A stretch of 64,000 nucleotides of DNA from Rutpela maculata (Eukaryota; Arthropoda; Insecta; Coleoptera; Cerambycidae), in the NCBI GenBank assembly GCA_936432065.2, contig OW386289.2, positions 135,830,015 to 135,894,014 of the forward strand, given 5' to 3'. Below, one piece after another: positions 21,301-31,592 of the stretch; position 1 is the stretch's first letter, and every line of letters begins with the position of its first letter. Made by a program: the position numbers and the translations under genes. Under the pieces are notes generated by a model. That model had not been told where the DNA came from and did not search any database. It worked only from the letters and a program-made list of their open reading frames with translations.

Positions 21301-22658
21301 CAGCTTAAGAAGGAGGCCTGGGCGCCATACACTATCAAATGCTTTTTTGATATCGAGGGACAGGGCGGCAGATTTTAGGTTGGTTAATTTAGCTGTTTGA
21401 ACATTGGAGATTAGAATTGTCAAAGGATGTTCGGTAGAGCATTTTTCTTTAAATCCGAACTGATGAATAGGAATTTTGGCACGAACGATGTCAAGAATTT
21501 TATATTTGATGACTTATTCTAATAATTTTCCTAGTGCAGGTAATAATGTTATGGGTCTATAGTTATCGGCATCGGTGTGGTTTGTATTAGGTTTAGGAAT
21601 AACTATAACATGTCCTTTTTTCCATTCGTCCAGAAAATACTGATGTAATAAACAAAATTTGTAAAGCCTGATTATGTATAAGTGTATTTCGTAGTCTAAT
21701 TTTTTGATAATATTCCAAGGTATATTGTCGTCATATCCAGGAGCAGTGTTTTTTTGGTGAGATAAGATTTGGAAATATTCTTCGTCAGGGATATCAATGT
21801 CCCCAATGTTTTCATTATTAATATTGTTTTGAAAATAACTTTCGTACCACTCCCCGACACGAACATAGTTTTCATCATTATAACTTGGGTGCGGAGTTTC
21901 CGTATAATGTTCTGAGAGTTTTTCTGAAAATAATATGGCTTTTTCTTCATCTGTTATATATTCCATGGCATTATTTACAATTGTGGGAATGTTAAATTTG
22001 CTTTTATATTTAGTTAGCTTACTGGTAAAAGTTGTGCCCTTGTTGCTTATTCTCATTACATACTGCTAGCCATTTATGTGTAGGATATTCTATAATCAAT
22101 TTATGTATGTGCTAATTAAATTCGTTGATTCTTCTTTTAATATCAGGGTTTCCATTTTGCGTATATTCTCTGTACATTTTTCTCTTGGTTTTTATTAGTT
22201 TTATAATGAACGGAGGCAGTTGATATGTAAAGAATGCGTTAGAGGATCGGGGAGAGTTTTCCAAAATAACTTCTCTAAGTTTGAGCGATTGAAATTGGAT
22301 TAAAAGGAGTAATGGATAAATAATTAAAATGGTCGGGTAATTTCAAAGACACCAAATCATAACCATAGTTATATGATATTTAGCAGATATTTTTTTCCCA
22401 GATACTGTAGTTGATACGACTCCGGTCTCTCCTCCATTGCATTTGCCAGTCTCCACTCAAACACCTGCCTCTTTGAGCTCGAACACTCCAAGGAAACAAA
22501 AATTAAGAGGAAAAGAAATTATTAAGAAAGAAATTGGAATAAAGAGTCCAGAAGAAAATATGTTAACTCTTGAAAGTTTCAACAAAGCCTGCGATTACTT
22601 TTTGCCAGATGCACTTGCTAAATACGTTAAAATGCAAGCGAGGCTATGCTCAAAATAA
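15208..22658 (+). CDS. THAP-domain protein, four exons, 224 aa
   Basis: Exons are 15208-15320, 15446-15690, 16166-16225 and 22402-22658. All junctions are GT-AG, and the summed 675 nt give an unbroken 224-residue protein. THAP domains are C2CH zinc fingers that bind DNA; such proteins act in the nucleus as regulators or derive from P-element transposases. Residues C9, C14, C66 and H69 fit the C-x(4)-C ... C-x(2)-H pattern. W38/W42 and the PTATPTIFP block (85-93) fit the invariant tryptophan and the AVPTIF-like end. The middle is Ser/Pro/Thr-rich. The end contains SFNKACDYFLP and KYVKMQARL, a pattern seen near the C-terminus of other insect THAP proteins. AATAAA follows the stop at about 22780. 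Intron 3 (6.2 kb) is filled with transposons. The specific orthologue is not identified. Confidence 0.85.
15446..15690 (+). CDS. THAP gene exon 2
   Basis: Acceptor ATTTCAG, donor GTAAGT. It completes the split tryptophan codon and encodes VWLNACNRRDL, the YRLCSLHFE ligand block and the LLPTATPTIFP end of the THAP domain, then a lysine-rich stretch. Confidence 0.85.
15779..16140. mobile_element. piggyBac-like MITE, TTAA target, 362 bp
   Basis: Bounded by TTAA at 15775-15778 and 16141-16144, with inverted ends CACGTTCACCGCC and GGCAGTGAACGTG. TTAA duplication is the hallmark of piggyBac-type insertion. Inside are repeated inverted GACTCAACTG/GAGTCA words. Its right end lies 25 bp before exon 3 of the THAP gene, next to the polypyrimidine tract. 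Confidence 0.8.
16166..16225 (+). CDS. THAP gene exon 3
   Basis: A 60-nt exon between TTTTTTCCAG and GTAAGT. It is in phase with exons 2 and 4 and encodes a short polar linker (ATFSNNSSPRDKEIM). The phase match at both ends is the main support. Confidence 0.75.
16406..17242. mobile_element. Mariner-type foldback element, TA target
   Basis: The left end GGGTGTCCCACTTAA pairs with the right end TTAAGTGCGACACCC, and the arms stay complementary for over 100 bp (TATTTGAATTCTGTA near 16450 and its complement near 17180). TA flanks both sides. No transposase is encoded. It sits in intron 3 of the THAP gene. Confidence 0.65.
17640..17945 (+). repeat. Probable LINE 3' end
   Basis: The segment is less AT-rich than its surroundings and has the layout of an insect LINE 3' UTR, ending in GAAAATCATTATTACTATTATTA, a simple-repeat tail. 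No coding block can be recognised, so the assignment rests on texture and tail. Confidence 0.3.
17968..18985 (-). pseudogene. LINE reverse transcriptase, broken, minus strand
   Basis: A non-LTR retrotransposon RT read from high to low coordinates. The upper part, 18872-18690, has AIIKPLFKKGN, then NYRPISLLSDLSKLFE, the RT finger motifs. The lower part, 18405-17968, has DLSRAFDCID, LNDRKHAV and the catalytic box as YANDS instead of YADDS, so one catalytic Asp is lost. Between them lies a plus-strand LINE tail at 18411-18660, apparently inserted later. The copy is inactive. It resides in THAP intron 3. Confidence 0.75.
18411..18660 (+). pseudogene. LINE C-terminal tail inserted antisense
   Basis: The plus-strand frame from about 18411 to TAG 18561 contains ETAEHILCEC, a His/Cys block common at the C-terminus of RNase H-bearing insect LINEs, then GNYLPGKSQALQKVLES before the stop. 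About 100 bp of 3' UTR-like sequence follow. It interrupts the minus-strand RT, indicating a 5'-truncated insertion. Confidence 0.55.
19080..22150 (-). pseudogene. LINE reverse transcriptase, split by an insertion
   Basis: A second minus-strand LINE. From 22056 down it shows a pre-RT region, then APGYDDNIPWNIIKK, WKKGHVIVIPKPN and NYRPITLLPALGKL. It continues at 21423-21226 with ALSLDIKKAFDSVW, and near 21104-21085 has the catalytic box as FADY rather than [FY]ADD. The protein resumes below 19873 with KSQLLIFN, KYLGSQL and RPILEYGN, ending near 19275. The 3' tail is the (TTATTA)n stretch at about 19050-19070. The break between FADY and KSQLL is explained by the element at 19873-21033. Frame shifts also occur, so the copy is dead. 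It lies in THAP intron 3. Confidence 0.75.
19873..21033. mobile_element. 1.16-kb inverted-repeat element with internal tandem repeats
   Basis: The ends are CCCAAGTAGCACA and TGTGCTGCTTGGG (reverse complement CCCAAGCAGCACA), flanked by TT on both sides. Removing the segment rejoins the minus-strand LINE reading frame, so the boundaries are supported from both directions. Inside are two imperfect tandem pairs with a period of about 115-120 bp: ATTTCTATTAGATGTACC at about 20139 and 20248, and GAGCTGTATGGTAATTCCCT at about 20680 and 20800. No protein is encoded, and the superfamily is not recognised. Confidence 0.7.
22402..22658 (+). CDS. THAP gene exon 4
   Basis: Acceptor TTTTTTCCCAG. The exon completes a split Asp codon and runs to TAA 22656-22658. 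It encodes a Thr/Pro/Ser-rich segment (DTTPVSPPLHLPVST), a basic stretch (RKQKLRGKEIIKKE) and the C-terminal helix region. Confidence 0.8.
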
Positions 22659-24143
22659 TCAAAAGGTATAGTGACTAAGGTAACAGATTTCCAGACCAGA
22701 GGTAGTCATGATGTCAAAACCAGAAACGACTCTGAGCGACATAAACAATATTATTGTTTAAAGCATTTTATAGCAAATCAATAAATAAATAAACAGAAAC
22801 ACAACAAAACACAAATGTTCCAATTACAGAACAATAACTCACCAGACATGAAGTGCGAGACACCACCCAAGATTTTCAAACCTCTGTGGTGGCTCACACC
22901 CTATGCCAGTGAGCCATTACACAACTGTCTAAATCATTTACATATAAATATAAACTAAAATAATAATAATAATAATAATAAAAGAACTTTATTGAAATGA
23001 GATAGTACATTTCAAAGGACAATTGACTGAGGTCCTTCAGCCCGTTTTGTTTTTCATCTTAATGCCATTGAACAAGTATATCTAAATACATAAATTTACA
23101 TAATTATAATAAGTTCAAATTTACAGTATGTCCACAGTTAGAGTGGATAAGAGGTTAAACTTTTTTATTTCTCATTTTACGCGGAAAATTATTCTTCATA
23201 AAAAGTTTTGCTTTTGTTAAAAATACGATTGCCATGGCGTAAGTTAACATGTCATGTACACGGTGTTCAGAAAATTAAAAAATCTGAAAATTATGCAAAC
23301 TACGTCACTTTTTTTGTTACCTAAAAATTGTTCTACAACTTCTTTGAAACTAAAGCAGCTTTTTCGATGTCAGTAATTTGAGTAGTGAAATTTTCATCCT
23401 TCAAGAAAGTACGAATTTGTGGTCCATCAAATATTCCTTCTTTTAATTTAGCTTCTGGATATATGAGTCATATATCCATAAGTCATATAATATGACTGAA
23501 CTTACATGTTAAATACTCATAACATTGTCCTTCTTTGTCAATAAACCGATTCAAATTAAATAATTGAATTGTCTATGAAACCACCAAAATCGCGTTTATC
23601 ATAATACTATTTCCGAAAATATTGAGAATAGAATAGATTATGACAATGAAAAGAACTTGGATTATAAAGGCGACTCTTAAAAAAATATATACAAATTTTT
23701 GGAAAATGACGGTGAAGAACAAGGCAAACGATTTAATCCTGATATTAATGAAATGGAAAATAAATATGGTATAGAGGTAGATGGGACATCAATATGATGG
23801 CTGATTTTGCTGGACATTGAAGAGGGAATCTGTAGTGTTCTCACGTACATATGAGTATATGTTCCATAACTATGGTTATTAGAATAACAAAAATAATATT
23901 TATTATTATATTTATTTAATAGTCGTTTTGGCTATAGAATCGTCAAAGAAAAAAAAAAGAGAAAAAGAAACCCATTATGTAAATCATTTGAAGATAAAAG
24001 AGTATGAAAGCATCGCCGAATGTAAGAAATTCTTGCTTTAAGTTTACGAACTTTGGTAATATGAATTGCTGACTTATTAAGTCATTGATTTATTGACCAT
24101 TGGGTTATTGTTGGTTTATGATGTAAGAGTACGAAAGCAGAGT
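22659..24143. other. No gene; simple-sequence LINE tail
   Basis: After the THAP 3' end there is an (AAT)n run with CTTTATTGAAATGAG and GAGGTCCTTCAGCCCG at about 22965-23045. This closely parallels the tail of the minus-strand LINE at 19050-19120 and is probably another 3' end of that family. The rest shows no supported frame. Confidence 0.45.
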
Positions 24144-24450
24144 ACTTACACCACAGAGAAGCGACAATATTGGCGGTTCCTTTGATATTTCATGGCCCGG
24201 TTCTAATGTCATTGAACATGAGTGAAACACCACCTCTTACACTGAGAGAACATTAAAGTTTGATGTACAGCAATTCGGTTAACGGTTAACGCGGGAAGTC
24301 TTGCTGTCGCTTCTCTGTGGTGTAAGTTCTCTGACGAAAGCATCACTGAACGAGGAATGTTTTTTTTAAATTTGCAAACTTTGGTAATATGAATTGCTGA
24401 TTTATTGGGTCACGGGGTTATTGGGTCATTTGGTTATTGTTGGATTAAGG
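24000..24450 (+). repeat. Diverged direct duplication split by a MITE
   Basis: A block of about 110 bp containing ACTTTGGTAATATGAATTGC and GGGTTATTGTTGG occurs at about 24003-24118 and again at 24336-24445. The MITE at 24144-24327 lies between the copies. Confidence 0.6.
24144..24327. mobile_element. MITE with 23-bp perfect inverted ends
   Basis: ACTTACACCACAGAGAAGCG on the left is matched exactly by CGCTTCTCTGTGGTGTAAGT on the right. The length is about 184 bp and it is non-coding. No convincing target duplication was found, so the superfamily is open. Confidence 0.7.
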
Positions 24451-25382
24451 GTCTTATTGTTATCTGCTATATCATTATCACCTCCAAGTATGTATTAGAG
24501 CTGTCTTCAATTTACGCCAACGCTACTGCCAATGATCTTGAAATATGTAAGGTTAATGTGAGCTTTTTTCCATCACAACTCATAAATTCGTCCAGGAACG
24601 TCCTCTTCTGATGCTAGATTCGTGTTCAGCGAGTGAAAATACATAGAAATATGAGAGTCTAGTCACTAGCCCAGGATACTTTTTTGATTTTGTGGACCTG
24701 TGTTATAATTTATTATTTTACACTTATTAAAATAAATCAAAATGTGACTTCAAGTGGTGTAAAGGGCATCGATTACCATTGTCTATTAAAGATGTGTTAG
24801 ACGCCGATGTTGCTGAATATGTAATATTACGTATTATGCAGGGTGAGGCAATAGTGCGTTGGACTTCCATAGTTCGAGTTCTATGACGGTAGAAATTAAA
24901 AAAACAACACCTAAACTAGATAAGAAAGTCCATAACCGGAAATTATTTTCGATTTTGCCAAGACGATTCTACATTATCAGGCGTCTTTTTTTAAAATGGA
25001 ATGGTATATATATCAGTACATTTTTTGAAACCTCTTTCTAGACTCCTTTCACTCCTACATTATTATTATTGACTATCTCCCAACCACTTGGATGTAATTA
25101 ATTTTTTTGTTGAAATTAAATGAAATCTGCAGATGTATATTGAGAAAGTCACTACAGTCACAATTATGGGTTTTAAGAAAAAAATATGTGAATATTAGTT
25201 ATGAGACATCTAATTATTTTTGAATTACTTTCACTTCCTAAAAATATACAAGGTGGCCAAAAATTATTTTTCAATTTAGAACTTTTTGAATTGAATTTTC
25301 TCAATTTCTTCAAATGGAACACGTGTATATTTTTTGATGATGTGATGTGGAAATGAAAAACGAACATTTTTTTGTATGTACA
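24451..25382. other. No supported gene
   Basis: Short frames only. Nothing resembles a domain or an exon with good splice sites. Confidence 0.4.
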
Positions 25383-25690
25383 GGGTTATTATTCTCTTCG
25401 CAAAAACGAAGAGTGTATTGCATTTGATCGGCACATTTCTAAAACCATAAATATCGCTCGTAGAGAAAAAAACTTTCATATCATTGTGTTAGTGAACGAA
25501 TTCTGAATAACTTTCAAAATGTCCGTCTGTTCGCCCGTCACGTTTCTTGTAAGCACGATAACTTAAGAAAGAAAAGTCCGATTGTATTGAAATTTGGAAA
25601 GTAAGTTAGTGTTAGCTAGAGGAAGAACCCTATTGTTTTTGAAGAAAATCAATCAGTAAATAAGAAAGTTATAATCATTTAATTTAAAAA
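25383..25690 (+). repeat. Family A repeat, copy in direct orientation
   Basis: Begins with the hairpin CTCTTCGCAAAAACGAAGAG and continues through GCATTTGATCGGCACATTTC, AGCACGATAACTTAAG and TAAGTTAGTGTTAGCTAGAG. The same order is found inverted at 27840-28110, in direct sense at 53738-54000, and in both arms of the foldback at 3055-4350. Confidence 0.75.
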
Positions 25691-26079
25691 AAAATATTTT
25701 CTTAATTTTTGTCGCTTGTACTTAAATAGAAATATTATCTCTATAATATATTTTTTTTGTTTACACAGTTTACTAATATATAATTCATAATAATATAATG
25801 TGTTGAAATATGATTCTCGAAAGAGTGTGTCCCAATTTTCACAGTAGCACCTACGTAGCTCAGTTATTGGTCATCCAATTTCAACCAAATTTGGATCTTT
25901 ATCAAAGATCTTTAATATTTCTTTGTTGAGTAAGACAAAACTTATTTCAGTCAGTGGCGTGCATTTTTATTAAGAAAAAAAGGGTCGATTTTTCGAGAAA
26001 TCATATTAGGCATTTTTTTGTTGAAGAACTAATGCAATATTATTGATCAGCAAGCTGTAGAACCACTATATCCAGAATT

Positions 26080-26245
26080 TAACATTTTGATTTTTGATTC
26101 TCGAATTACGATCCACTTAAAATTACTTATTTTAAACATTAAACAAGCTAAAAACGTACTCTTCGTCTGTTCACTGAACTTTTTATATAACTGTTACACA
26201 TTCTATAGGATACTCTTCGCAGTTTTTTGTAAATAATGTTAGTTT
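26080..26245 (+). repeat. Family B repeat arm
   Basis: AAACAAGCTAAAAACGTACT, GTTACACATTCTATAGGATA and the following CTCTTCGCAG word recur inverted in pieces at 28208-28250, 28478-28488 and 31593-31690. The inverted copy has been split by a SINE and by the 3.1-kb transposon. Confidence 0.65.
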
Positions 26246-26295
26246 TAGACATTTTTAATTTTATAGTACGAACTTAGTTGGTGAAATACTCAGTG

Positions 26296-26870
26296 TAATG
26301 TGGAGCGTATTTTTGCTCTACAGAGAAGGGCTTTTCGAATCGTAGCTAACATCAACTACAGACATGACGTAAAAAATGTATTCATTCAACTTGGGGTTTT
26401 AACTGTACCTTGCCGATTTATATACGAATGTCTAGTTTATGCCTATATTAACCAAGATGTCTATAATAGAAATAATACTTTTCACCGGTATTTGACCAGA
26501 GACGGAGATGATATTAGAATAGACTACTTCAGGCTACGTAAGTCTCGGTTGGCAACTAATTACTACAGCCCTCTATTCTATAACAAGCTACCAAATAACT
26601 ACAAGAGATTAACTCTAAACGAGTATAAGGCAAAAGTAAAAGAATTACTAGTCAGAAAAGCTTTCTATAGCACAACTGAATTTTTGCAGTGCAATTCATT
26701 GATATAGTTTTATGTTCCATATCTGTGTATAAATGACTATTTTATTTTATTTTGTATGTATAAGTAACAATATTTGTGATGTAATTTTATCTGATGTTTG
26801 TATACTAAATTTATTGACGAATGTAATGATTGTTGTAAATCAAATAACATAAATAAATAAATTTAAATCT
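26296..26870 (+). pseudogene. LINE C-terminal fragment and 3' tail
   Basis: A 135-codon frame, 26300-26707, starts inside a protein: LQRRAFRIVANINYRHDV, then LTVPCRFIYECLVYAY, and near the end a LVRKAFYSTTEFLQ block. This order is the post-RT tail of a LINE family that also has copies at 34330 and 35181 (shared AFYS-[TI]-x-EFL motif). It ends in an AAATAAATAAAT tail. RT and endonuclease are absent, as expected for a 5'-truncated insertion. Confidence 0.75.
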
Positions 26871-27553
26871 AAAGTAAAAACCGCTGCCCAAGGAATCACT
26901 ACTTCCACATCCAGATTGTCTATCCAAGTCACTCACAACGAAAAAACTTTGTATGTGAAAATCATCATCATTGTTTATGCAACTTTAATAATATAATATT
27001 TGAAATCCTCTATCCCAAAAACCCATAAAACGATACCCCACATCGGTAGTGGGGTGGGGGTGGTGATAGGGGGGTGGTAGTGGGGGGTGGATGAAGTAAA
27101 AAAATATTTTGACGTTTCTGGTTCCTGTACATGCACTAAATCACATATTTTTTCATCCCCTTTAATAAGGAGGTGGGGGTGGCTAATGCCAAAAATTTTT
27201 TTGAGACCTCAGCTTCTCTTGTATATACTAAATATCAATTTCATTGACTCTCACCTGCTTGATTTACCCATTTACCCCCCAACCCTTCGACGGAACAAGA
27301 TGAAAATATAATCTAGTTCTAGATCTCGTTAAAGTACATATGTGTACCGAATTTCAAGTCAATATCTCAAACGGTTCCAGAGTAAACGTGCGCACAAAAA
27401 AAAAGTTACAGACAGACAGACCGACAGACAGAAATTTTTTTTTCGCTCAAACTTAAAATCTCGACGATTCATGACATTTTAAGCCTATTTGGGCAATAAA
27501 AGTTTAAAAAATTTTTTTTGTCGTTACTATACTTCCACTGGACGTGGAAGTAA
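26871..27553 (+). repeat. Interspersed repeat, CTTCCACATCCAG family, copy 2
   Basis: Full-length copy of the unit at 1708-2382, including CCGCTGCCCAAGGAATCAC outside the left inverted repeat and ACTTCCACTGGACGTGGAAG at the right end. It directly abuts the LINE tail on its left. Confidence 0.75.
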
Positions 27554-27559
27554 AATTGG

Positions 27560-27652
27560 AAAAAAACTATACCATACCCCATTTGGGCTTCGAACCCAGA
27601 AGCCTTGAATTCCGAGTCAAAAGCGTACGAACTACACCACCACCACCTTACA
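27560..27652 (-). repeat. tRNA-like SINE head
   Basis: Read on the minus strand it has an A-box-like TGGTGTAGTTCG (27628-27639) and a B-box-like GGTTCGAAGCC (27586-27596) at the spacing of an internal RNA polymerase III promoter. No matching acceptor stem closes it as a functional tRNA, so a tRNA-derived SINE relic is more likely. Confidence 0.5.
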
Positions 27653-27839
27653 CGTAAAAAAATGTAAATTTTACATTATAAGACACGAGCTAAAATCATA
27701 TTTTCACGGTAGCATATTACATTATGAAATGTATATTTGTAAAATACATAAATATTTAGATATTACCAGATTTCTATTCAGTTACAAAAACATAAAAATC
27801 AAAAAAATTTGTTTTCAAATTTAAATCATTAATAACATT

Positions 27840-28110
27840 TTTATTTACCCATCGATTTTGTTCAAAAACAATAGGGTTCTTCCTCTAGCTAACACTATTT
27901 TACTGTCCAAATTTCAGTACAATCGGAATTTTCTCTCTTAAGTTATCGTGCTTACAAGAAACGTGACGGACTGACGGACATTTTGAAAGTTGTTCAGAAT
28001 TCGTTCACTAACACAATGATATGAAAATTTTTTCTCTACGAGCGATATTTACGATTTTAGAAATGTGCCGATCAAATACAATATACTCTTCGTTTTTGCG
28101 AAGAGTATAA
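27840..28110 (-). repeat. Family A repeat, inverted copy
   Basis: Reverse complement of 25383-25690: AATAGGGTTCTTCCTCTAGC, then CGTGCTTACAAGAAACGTGA, ending in the hairpin CTCTTCGTTTTTGCGAAGAG. The spacer between the two arms contains a LINE tail and the CTTCCACATCCAG repeat. Confidence 0.75.
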
Positions 28111-28244
28111 TAATCAATAAATTGGTAACGAAATTTGTGGATGATTTTTCTTCAATTTTTTTCTTCATATATTTTTTTTCACAACAAATTGCAAAATTTG
28201 GGATGTTTTTTTTTAACATTATTTACAAGAAAACTGCAAAGAGT

Positions 28245-28476
28245 ATCCTATATAAACATAAACATAAACACACCACAGATAGTAGACAACCCCCAAATCC
28301 AAAGCCAAGGCTGTCCGGAAGGGGGTTACACATTCGGAAAAACGCAGACATACATCCACACCCCCCGATGTTGTCAATACCGGGGCTGGGAGTCGAACCC
28401 AGAGCGCGGTAGCGAGTCGATCAGCGTATTCGCCACTCAATACGCCTTAACCGATTGAGCTACCGTGCCGGTGTAA
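28245..28476 (-). repeat. tRNA-derived SINE
   Basis: On the minus strand the head has an A box TAGCTCAATCGG (28451-28462) and a B box GGTTCGACTCC (28389-28399). A tRNA-unrelated body follows, then a tail of about three TTTATG units at 28251-28271. It is inserted in the inverted family B repeat, splitting it at ATCCTATA. Confidence 0.7.
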
Positions 28477-28488
28477 TAGAATGTGTAA

Positions 28489-31400
28489 TAGGGTGGCCCA
28501 TCTCTATAGGGGGTGAATTTTTTTTGCGTATTTTTTAAGTCTCACCCCACGAAAATATACTATTATACTAGGAATAATTTATGTCAAAGTATCAGATAAT
28601 TCGGTGAACGGTAACCCGTGCCGCATTCAGGTAGAAATTTGTAGATAAGATTTTATTACGGTAATACACTTAAATTTTACTTAAAATACAAATATCTACC
28701 TCTTTTCTCATAATGTTTTATTGGTGTAATCTCGGGTGTAATTATTTCCTAGAAATTATTTGTTTTGGAAGTCTGGAAATATAATGCACCTACGGTAGGT
28801 TTTTATGCCAGTTTGCAATTGTGTTTTACAGTGGTGACATTATAAGTTCTAGCATATGTTCCTTTTTGAAAAAACATTTAACGATGGCTGATGTTAGATC
28901 CTTACGAAAGGATACTTTCATTTACTTAGTTGGACACTATTCGTCACAAATCATTGGCAATAAATTGCCGTCTAATAGACAAGTATTACAAGTGCTCTTT
29001 TATAACATTCGTGAAGTGAAGCTAAGTATACATGAAAGTGCTAAATTAACAATAAAAGAGGTGTCAGTTTTTTGGGATAAAGCTCGCATTCCGACACGTC
29101 AGGATTTTCATTGTGTTAAACAACTAGATAAACTTTCTGCAGAGTGGAGAAACTTACAAAAATCGGCTAAAAGGGCCAGTGCGGGAGATAAAGAAAAAAA
29201 TTTCGTTGAAAAATTGGACGATCTCTTTGACATTTCTCATGCAAATGCATTGGAGTTGTTGATGAAAATAGATGAAGATAAGCAGTTTTTAATTAACCAA
29301 AGAAAAAAGGGATGTCCTGGATTTATGCATGGTATTGATTACCAACTTGCTTCTCAAGAAAAATCAGCTGAGGAGAAATTACAGAAATTATCCGAACGAA
29401 TGCAACGAAGTCAACAAGAAAAAGCTAGATTAGAGGAAACAGTCACCTGTCCATCATCAAGTAGTAATTCAGCCGACTCCAACGAAAATGAAGATGAAAT
29501 AATCGAAGCCCAAGAAGAGTTGTTACAAGACCAGCCTGGCCCGTCACAGCCAAAAAAGAGGAGATTGTATGGAACATGTAACATCATCACACCAAAAATA
29601 GCCGCTGCATTTGATGCTTGCAAAATAAGCGACAGGTATGGAGTCCATATTTTGACGGCAGTAACAGAAGCACTAGGACATGACACCACATCTTTGTCCA
29701 TCAGCATAACCACACTTCAGCGCTCTAGACAACGCATCCGCAAGAAAGAGCTGAAATATTAAAAACTGCCTTCGGTAATTCTGAATTGCCGGCCCCAGTC
29801 ATCCATTGGGATGGAAAACTTTTACCTTCTCTCACTGGAATGGGAAATATCGATAGACTTGCTATCTTAGTTACTAGTGGAGATATTGAACAACTACTTG
29901 GAGTACCAGCTTTGCCCAATTCAACTGGAAGAGAACAGACTGAAGCAGTTTATGATGTGCTTTGTGAATGGAATTTGGACGAAAAGGTAATAGCTTTGTG
30001 TTGTGATACAACAGCATCAAATATGGGTTATATAAATGGGGCAGCCACACTATTGCAACAAAAATTAGAAAGAGACATTCTATATTTTCCTTGTAGACAT
30101 CATATTTTTGAAGTGGTTTTGAGAAGTGTGTTTGACACAAAAATGCCTTCCTCATCTGGTCCAAATGTACCACTATTTAAACGTTTTAGGGAATTTTGGC
30201 CTAAAATAGATCAAAATAAACTAAAAACTGGATTTCAGGTATCAAAAATTAAACACATTTTACAACCAGTTAAAGCCGAAATTGTAAAGTTTATAAATGC
30301 AGCTTTAACTTTGCAACAGCCTCGTGATGATTATAAAGAATTTTTAATGCTTTCTAAACTTTTTGTTGAAGAAGAGCCCACTCACACGACATTCTATCAA
30401 CCAGGGGCATTTCATCATGCACGTTGGATGGCCAAAGCCATTTACCGTCTAAAAATATTTTTTTCCAAGGTCAGTTCCAACTAACTAAAAAAGAAAAATA
30501 GGTATTGAAGATATATGTCTCTTTATTGTAAAGGTTTATGTAAAGGCCTGGTTTACAGCGTCATTTGCTAGTAAAGCACCGCTTCATGACTTAGACTTTT
30601 GTAAAGAACTCATTAATTATCGAAATATTGACAAAGAAATATCTCAAGCCGCAAGTAGGAAAATAGTGAACCATTTGTGGTACCTTAATTCAGTAAATGT
30701 TGGCTTATCTTTCTTTGATGACGATATTTCAGTTACCACTAAAAGATAAATGGTTAAAGCTTTGAATAGGAAAGCACCAAATCAAGAGGGTATTAAACGA
30801 CTTATGATTAGTAACATTACTGACGTTGAAAACAAGGAAATTCAGGACTTCATATGCGAGAACACTAAACAGTTTTTTCAAAAATTAGGTTTGTCTATGG
30901 AATTTTTGGAAAATGATCCAACAACATGGAGGGAAAATGAAAGTTATACCCGATGTTTTAATATTGTAAACAAAATTAAAGTTGTAAATGATGCCGCTGA
31001 GAGAGGAATCAAACTTATTACTGACTATAATGACATTTTAACAAAAAATGAAGACCAAAAACAGTTTTTACTCCAAGTTGTAAATGATTATAAATCACAG
31101 TTTCCAAATGTAAAAAAAGAAACCCTGTCGCATGCTTTGGCCTAGTGCAAAAAATATTGTTTTTATTACTATATGTCTTGTAGATTTAGGATAATATTTG
31201 GTACTATGTATGAAAAAAACGTTTCATAATAAAATACACAAAGATAAAACGAGAGTTTTATTTCAAAAACTTCTAGTCTAGTTTTCTTAGACTACGAATT
31301 TACAGTAGTATGACACATGTCATAGTCACAACAGATAATGTCTTTGATATTTGTATGACTTGATTAGTCATTCTAAAGATAAATGTTGCTGATTAAAAAA

Positions 31401-31592
31401 AAACAATGCATCAACCGAAGAATGTAAATAATTCCATTTACTTTTATTATTGCATAATAATGCATTCTGCGGCACCCCTTGCCTTCAATTTGCCTCAATA
31501 ATATTTTGAGGGGACTGTTTTTTTTTCAAATGGAACCATTTGCAGGGGTGAGAAATAAAAAATTTCGATTTCGAAAAAGATGGGCCACCCTA
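28489..31592 (+). mobile_element. 3.1-kb DNA transposon, 8-bp TSD, broken transposase
   Basis: The inverted ends are TAGGGTGGCCCATCT and AGATGGGCCACCCTA. The target duplication ATGTGTAA is perfect (28481-28488 and 31593-31600). Removing the element rejoins the family B repeat, confirming the boundaries. An 8-bp duplication with TAG-type ends fits hAT-like elements. The encoded protein (28884-31145) keeps RNase H-fold transposase landmarks but has shifted frames. The large size and perfect flanks suggest a once-autonomous copy that inserted recently and then decayed. Confidence 0.85.
28884..31145 (+). pseudogene. DDE-type transposase, frameshifted
   Basis: The likely start is ATG 28884 (MADVRSLRKD), inside a longer open frame from 28821. 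The N-terminal third is Lys/Glu-rich and ends near KKRR. A frame change occurs at about 29745. The next block contains a candidate first catalytic Asp in CCDTTASN (about 29999-30022) and a C-x(2)-H motif in CRHH (30092-30103), a feature of several eukaryotic DDE families. Two more frame changes lie near 30465-30520 and a stop at 30747-30749. The last block has NDAAERG (about 30987-31007), a plausible position for the acidic third residue. The protein family looks familiar from insects and cnidarians, but I cannot name its superfamily with confidence; hAT-like is the best guess from the 8-bp duplication. Confidence 0.7.

Noticed and set aside
28219..28458. Overlapping frames with apparently good composition
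   Set aside because: They fall in a tRNA-derived SINE with clear A and B boxes.
29411..29713. Minus-strand frames opposite the 3.1-kb transposon's transposase
   Set aside because: Shadow frames of the plus-strand coding sequence.
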